A stretch of DNA of 53,974 bases from a bacterium (GTDB lineage: Bacteria; Vulcanimicrobiota; Vulcanimicrobiia; Eremiobacterales; Eremiobacteraceae), in the NCBI GenBank assembly GCA_902812405.1, contig CADDZI010000009.1, positions 1-53,974 on the forward strand, in the 5' to 3' direction. The position numbers and the translations under genes are program-made. The number at the start of each line of letters is the position of its first letter. The first letter of the stretch is position 1. This document shows positions 50,444 to 53,974 of the stretch, piece after piece. The notes beneath the pieces are model-generated. The model searched no databases, was not told where the DNA came from, and saw only the letters and a program-made list of their open reading frames with translations.

Positions 50444-50995
50444 TCATTTCTTGGCCGCCGTCTTGCCGGCTTTGCCCAGCTTGCGCCGCACGCGTTCACC
50501 CTCGTAGCGGATTCCCTTTCCCTTGTACGGCTCGGGAGGACGCAGTGCGCGGACCTGGGCTGCCACCTGGCCCACGGCCTGCTTGTCGGCACCGCGGATG
50601 TGAATCTTATTCGTCCCCTCGACGGCAATCTCGATGCCGGGCGGCGGCGTAAAGGCCACCGGATGCGAAAACCCAAGGGCCAGGTTGAGCGTCTTGCCCT
50701 GCATCTGGGCCCTGTAGCCCACTCCGACGATCTCCAAACTCTTGCCGAAGCCCCGTGTGACGCCCTCGATCATGTTGGCGATGAGACTGCGCGTCAAGCC
50801 ATGCAGCGCCCGGCTGGCAGGGTCATCCGCGCTGCGCTCCACGCGCACTGCGCCCTCCGCCAGGCTGACCGAGACGGGCCGGGCCAGCCGCAACGACAGC
50901 GAGCCACGCGGGCCGGCGACCGACACGGTATGGTCGCGAACTTCCACCGAGACGCCGCCCGGAACGGGGATCGGAAGACGCCCGATGCGGCTCAT
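50444..50995 (-). CDS. rplF: 50S ribosomal protein L6
   Basis: A 183-residue two-domain protein near the factor-binding site. It begins SRIGRLPIPVPGGVSVEVRDHTVSVAGPRGSL and ends ALRPPEPYKGKGIRYEGERVRRKLGKAGK, the conserved rRNA-binding C-terminus, in which PEPYKGKGIRY is diagnostic. Four bases separate it from the rpsH stop. Confidence 0.98.
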   Translation of the reverse strand: MSRIGRLPIPVPGGVSVEVRDHTVSVAGPRGSLSLRLARPVSVSLAEGAVRVERSADDPASRALHGLTRSLIANMIEGVTRGFGKSLEIVGVGYRAQMQGKTLNLALGFSHPVAFTPPPGIEIAVEGTNKIHIRGADKQAVGQVAAQVRALRPPEPYKGKGIRYEGERVRRKLGKAGKTAAKK

Positions 50996-50999
50996 GCGC

Positions 51000-51401
51000 T
51001 CACCATACGAAGGCCATGACCTCGCCGCCGCAGCGCTGGCGCTGCGCCTGCCGGCCGCTCATGATTCCTTTGGGCGTCGACATGATGACCAGCCCTAATC
51101 CGCCCAGACACTTCGGGATGTCGTTGCGCGGCGTGTAAATGCGTAGCCCGGGCCGGCTCACCCGCTGGACGCCGTTGATGACGCGCTCCCGGTGTTGACC
51201 GTACTTCAAACTGATGCGCAAGACGCCGCCCCGGGGTCCCGCGACGACCTCGAAATCCTTGATGAAGCCCTCCGCTTTGAGCAGACGGGCAATCTCGGTC
51301 TTGACGCGCGACGCGGGCATCTCGACCCGTTCGTGAAACGCCAGGTTGGCGTTGCGGATGCGGGCCAGCATGTCCGCGATCGGATCGCTTACCACCGCCA
51401 T
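51000..51401 (-). CDS. rpsH: 30S ribosomal protein S8
   Basis: A 133-residue primary 16S rRNA-binding protein. The N-terminus DPIADMLARIRNANLAFHERVEMPAS and C-terminus RIYTPRNDIPKCLGGLGLVIMSTPKGIMSGRQA are diagnostic. The ATG at 51401 follows GGAGG at six bases; the longer frame to 51530 runs into rpsN and is spurious. Confidence 0.98.
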   Translation of the reverse strand: MAVVSDPIADMLARIRNANLAFHERVEMPASRVKTEIARLLKAEGFIKDFEVVAGPRGGVLRISLKYGQHRERVINGVQRVSRPGLRIYTPRNDIPKCLGGLGLVIMSTPKGIMSGRQAQRQRCGGEVMAFVW

Positions 51402-51429
51402 GCCGTTCCTCCGTATGCCTCCCTCAACG

Positions 51430-51615
51430 CTACCAGGACGCTTTCGTGACGCCCGGGATCTGCCCCCGATGCGCCAATTCGCGGAAACAGATCCGGCACA
51501 GGCCGAACGTCCGCAGGTAGCCCCGCGCACGTCCGCATCGCCGGCAGCGGTGCCGCCGGCGCACCGCGAACTTCGGCGTCCGTTTCGCTTTTTCGATCAT
51601 TGCCGTTCGTGCCAT
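51430..51615 (-). CDS. rpsN: 30S ribosomal protein S14, zinc-binding type
   Basis: A 61-residue short S14 (type Z) with Cys24, Cys27, Cys40 and Cys43 ([30 protein letters not shown]). It begins [18 protein letters not shown]. The short zinc form is typical of Gram-positive and deep-branching phyla. It lies between rplE and rpsH as usual. Confidence 0.98.
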   Translation of the reverse strand: MARTAMIEKAKRTPKFAVRRRHRCRRCGRARGYLRTFGLCRICFRELAHRGQIPGVTKASW

Positions 51616-51633
51616 GCTGTGTCCGTACCGGGC

Positions 51634-52188
51634 TTACGCCGCGGCACCCTCCCTGCGCAGCGGCATACCCAGAGCCTCGAGCAGCGCCAGCGCTTGTGCG
51701 TCGTCTTTCGCCGTTGTCACGATCACGATGTCCATGCCGCGGACCATGTCGATCGCGTCGTACGATACTTCCGGGAACACCAGCTGCTCCCGCAGGCCCA
51801 GGGCGTAGTTGCCGCGGCCGTCCAGCGATCTGCGCGACATCCCGCGGAAGTCCCGAATGCGGGGCAGAACGACATTCACCAGCTTGTCGAAGAAGGCATA
51901 CATCCGCTCGCCCCGCAGCGTGACCTTGACGCCAATCTGCATCCCGGCCCGCACTTTGAACGTCGAGACGGATTTGCGGGCCCGGGTGACGATGGGCTTC
52001 TGGCCTGTAATCGTCGTCAGGTCGGCGACCGCGCCGTCGATCGCCTTGGGGTTGGCAACCGCCTCGCCGACACCCATGTTGACGACAATCTTGACCAGTC
52101 GCGGCACCTGCATGATGTTGCGCAGCCCGAGTTTGGCCTTCAGCTCCGGGGCCACAACCGTGCGATAGCGTTCGTGCAGTCTGTTCAT
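51634..52188 (-). CDS. rplE: 50S ribosomal protein L5
   Basis: A 184-residue 5S rRNA-binding protein at the central protuberance. Motifs are [68 protein letters not shown], and [34 protein letters not shown]. The ATG at 52188 gives the family-standard start. Five bases follow the rplX stop. Confidence 0.98.
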   Translation of the reverse strand: MNRLHERYRTVVAPELKAKLGLRNIMQVPRLVKIVVNMGVGEAVANPKAIDGAVADLTTITGQKPIVTRARKSVSTFKVRAGMQIGVKVTLRGERMYAFFDKLVNVVLPRIRDFRGMSRRSLDGRGNYALGLREQLVFPEVSYDAIDMVRGMDIVIVTTAKDDAQALALLEALGMPLRREGAAA

Positions 52189-52193
52189 CGTCC

Positions 52194-52520
52194 TCACGCC
52201 TTGACCGGCCGTTCCGCCGGTTCTCCGCACCGCCGGCACACCCGCTCGCGCCCGCCCTGACCGCGGCGAAACGCCAGCTTGGCCGGCGCATTGCACTTGG
52301 GACAGACGTACATCAATTTGCCGACGGGCAGGGGAAGTTCTTTTTCGATGATGCCGGCTTTGGCCTTGGGCGTCGCCTTGGTGTGACGCTTGACGACGTT
52401 GACGCCCTCCACCGCGGCCCATCCCCGGCGGTCAATGACTTTGATCTTGCCCCGCTTCCCCTTATCCTTACCGGCCAAGACGACGACCGTGTCGCCCGCC
52501 ACCAAGCGGAGCTTGACCAC
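52194..52520 (-). CDS. rplX: 50S ribosomal protein L24
   Basis: A 108-residue assembly-initiator protein of the large subunit. It has the KOW motif ([43 protein letters not shown]) and a C-terminal part with Cys-x2-Cys pairs ([11 protein letters not shown] and VCRRCGEP) that may hold zinc. It starts with GTG at 52520, one base after the rplN stop. Confidence 0.97.
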   Translation of the reverse strand: MVKLRLVAGDTVVVLAGKDKGKRGKIKVIDRRGWAAVEGVNVVKRHTKATPKAKAGIIEKELPLPVGKLMYVCPKCNAPAKLAFRRGQGGRERVCRRCGEPAERPVKA

Positions 52521-52521
52521 G

Positions 52522-52890
52522 TTACAGCACCTCCGGCGCGAGCGACACGATCTTCATGAAATCCCGGTCGCGCAACTCGCGTGCCACGGGTCCGAAGATC
52601 CGCGTCCCGCGGGGATTCTTCTGTTCGTTGATCAGCACGGCAGCATTCTCATCGAACCGGATGAACGAGCCATCCGCGCGCCGCATCTTCTTCTTCTGCC
52701 GAACGATGACGGCTCTGACGACGTTGCCTTTCTTGACCGCCGCCCCTGGAATCGCGCTCTTGACCGTCGCTACGACCGTGTCGCCGACGAACGCGTACGG
52801 ATGGCGCGAGCCTCCGACAACGTGGAACACCATGATCTCGCGTGCCCCCGAGTTGTCGGCCACCTTGAGGCGGGTCTGCGCTGCGATCAT
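52522..52890 (-). CDS. rplN: 50S ribosomal protein L14
   Basis: A 122-residue intersubunit-bridge protein of standard length. The N-terminus [28 protein letters not shown] and [45 protein letters not shown] are diagnostic. The ATG overlaps the rpsQ stop (ATGA). Confidence 0.98.
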   Translation of the reverse strand: MIAAQTRLKVADNSGAREIMVFHVVGGSRHPYAFVGDTVVATVKSAIPGAAVKKGNVVRAVIVRQKKKMRRADGSFIRFDENAAVLINEQKNPRGTRIFGPVARELRDRDFMKIVSLAPEVL

Positions 52891-53156
52891 TGCGCCCGCT
52901 CCACGATCTCAACCAGCCGCCAGCGCTTGCGTGCCGACAGCGGCCGTGTCTCGGCGATGCGCACCAGATCCCCGACCTGCGCCTCGTTGTGCTCGTCGTG
53001 CGCCAAGAAGCGCCGTGTCCGGCGCAGACGCTTTCCGTACATGGGGTGAGCGCTTACCACTTCGGTCTCCACCACGATAGTCTTGCGCATGGCGTTGCCG
53101 GCGACCCGGCCGAGTTTGATCTTTCGGGGCCGGCGGGGGATGGAGGGTTGCGTCAT
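52887..53156 (-). CDS. rpsQ: 30S ribosomal protein S17
   Basis: An 89-residue OB-fold protein that binds the 5' domain of 16S rRNA. It contains [76 protein letters not shown], the full S17 signature. The ATG overlaps the rpmC stop (ATGA). Confidence 0.97.
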   Translation of the reverse strand: MTQPSIPRRPRKIKLGRVAGNAMRKTIVVETEVVSAHPMYGKRLRRTRRFLAHDEHNEAQVGDLVRIAETRPLSARKRWRLVEIVERAQ

Positions 53157-53356
53157 CCGGCCAGCCTCCGCTCGGCAAGCAGGGTCGACAGCTGGGCAAT
53201 CCTGCGACGCAGTCTGCGCAGGCTGGCATAATCCTGAAGGTGGCCGGTCACCAGCTGAAAGCGCAGATTGAACAGCTCCTCCTTGGCGGATGCCAGTTTC
53301 TCCTCCAGTTCGCGTGTCGTCAGTTCGCGTAGGGTACGCAGCTCACTTCGCTTCAT
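53153..53356 (-). CDS. rpmC: 50S ribosomal protein L29
   Basis: A 67-residue helical-hairpin protein at the tunnel exit. It reads [38 protein letters not shown], then [17 protein letters not shown], the typical two long helices. The start overlaps the rplP stop (ATGA). Confidence 0.96.
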   Translation of the reverse strand: MKRSELRTLRELTTRELEEKLASAKEELFNLRFQLVTGHLQDYASLRRLRRRIAQLSTLLAERRLAG

Positions 53357-53778
53357 AGTGCCTCGGCAATCTGGCGGCGGATGAGGATCTTCGTCCGGAT
53401 CGGCAACTTGAACGCCGCTCGGCGCAAAGCTTCGCGCGCGACCGCGTCCTCGACGCCCGCCAGCTCGAACAAGACGCGCCCCGGGCGCACGACCGCGACC
53501 CAGCCTTCGGGCTGCCCTTTGCCGGAACCCATCCGGGTTTCGGCCGGCTTCTTCGTAAACGACTTATCCGGAAAGATCGTAATCCAGACCTTGCCGCCGC
53601 GCTTGATGTGGCGCGTCAGCGCGATGCGGGCCGCTTCGATCTGCCGGTTCGTCACCCACGCCGGTTCGAGCGCCTGCAGACCGTACTCGCCGAAATGCAG
53701 ATCGTTTCCCGCCTGCGCCCGGCCCCGCATACGGCCCCGCTGCACTTTGCGGTGCTTGACGCGTTTTGGCATCAACAT
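53353..53778 (-). CDS. rplP: 50S ribosomal protein L16
   Basis: A 141-residue protein near the peptidyl-transferase centre. Diagnostic motifs are [70 protein letters not shown] and [24 protein letters not shown]. Two in-frame ATG codons (53778 and 53772) are possible; the first is nine bases from GGAGGAG inside rpsC and one base after its stop. Confidence 0.97.
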   Translation of the reverse strand: MLMPKRVKHRKVQRGRMRGRAQAGNDLHFGEYGLQALEPAWVTNRQIEAARIALTRHIKRGGKVWITIFPDKSFTKKPAETRMGSGKGQPEGWVAVVRPGRVLFELAGVEDAVAREALRRAAFKLPIRTKILIRRQIAEAL

Positions 53779-53779
53779 G

Positions 53780-53974
53780 TCACGGACTCTCCTCCACCGC
53801 CGGGGGTGTTGCGGACGACGCCTCGGCCAAAGCCGTGTCGCCCTGGACCGGCACTGCCGCCTTGGCGGGCTCCGAGCTCTGCGCCGCCTCGGTGCTGCGC
53901 CCATCGCCCGCCGGAGCTGGGCCCTCGTCGGCCTGCGCGGGCACCACGTCCGCCGCCGGCGGTGCACCGGGAGC
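53780..53974 (-). CDS. rpsC: 30S ribosomal protein S3, C-terminal tail only (partial)
   Basis: The last 64 codons of a gene that enters from beyond the window edge, ending in TGA at 53782-53780. The visible part is a low-complexity tail of Ala, Pro, Glu and Asp (for example [14 protein letters not shown], and a final PPAVEESP). The identity comes from position: rpsC directly precedes rplP in nearly all bacteria, and S3 proteins often end in variable acidic tails. None of the KH or C-terminal domain itself is visible. Confidence 0.7.
   Translation of the reverse strand, partial: APGAPPAADVVPAQADEGPAPAGDGRSTEAAQSSEPAKAAVPVQGDTALAEASSATPPAVEESP

Noticed and set aside
1-53974. CRISPR arrays, insertion sequences, prophage or integrase genes
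   Set aside because: No regularly spaced repeats, transposase or integrase frames were seen on either strand; gene content is housekeeping throughout.

Overview
This window is GC-rich bacterial chromosome carrying core genes. It shows no prophage, insertion sequence, CRISPR array or plasmid signature. The mixture of features argues against the common lineages: a Trp-codon trp attenuator, an A2-type caa3 oxidase with a fused heme A/heme O synthase, a membrane-anchored YvcK beside RapZ, ATP-type PEP carboxykinase, a DUF2600 terpene-synthase-like protein, Cys-containing (zinc) ribosomal proteins, and a short ftsQ-ftsA-ftsZ cluster behind dnaE. My best guess, from recollection of similar proteins and not from any search, is the Vulcanimicrobiota/Eremiobacterota (WPS-2) group or another deep terrestrial lineage. 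The organism should be an aerobe, since it has a cytochrome c oxidase with its heme A, Sco and assembly genes.

Layout. 1-4.1 kb (minus strand): a secreted DUF3887-like protein, a YncE-like propeller, and an MntR-type regulator with a divergent NRAMP transporter and a small membrane protein; a perfect 16-bp palindrome lies upstream of the regulator. 4.1-8.4 kb: a DUF2600 protein, RNase P RNA, DUF2203, then rapZ-yvcK. 8.4-11.3 kb: an iclR-hydroxypyruvate reductase-glycerate kinase operon. 11.5-20.7 kb: a lipoprotein, sco, the cytochrome oxidase operon with two small membrane proteins, tRNA-Leu(CAA), an MFS exporter and the fused ctaA-ctaB. 21.0-22.3 kb: aroA. 22.3-31.5 kb (minus strand): a run dnaE - HAD phosphatase - ftsQ - ftsA - ftsZ - SRPBCC - fmdB - small membrane protein. 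31.5-34.3 kb (plus strand): a PLP threonine-dehydratase-like enzyme and pckA.

34.3-54 kb is one unbroken minus-strand array: rpsC (partial), rplP, rpmC, rpsQ, rplN, rplX, rplE, rpsN, rpsH, rplF, rplR, rpsE, rplO, secY, adk, map, infA, rpmJ, rpsM, rpsK, rpsD, rpoA, rplQ, then trpEGDCFBA, a 2-hydroxyacid dehydrogenase and a P-loop NTPase. The most notable signal is at the junction. The rplQ stop codon overlaps (ATGA) the start of a 22-codon leader peptide with two adjacent Trp codons. It is followed by mutually exclusive antiterminator and terminator hairpins ending in a U run just before trpE. This looks like a classical transcription attenuator that gates readthrough from the ribosomal-protein operon into tryptophan biosynthesis.
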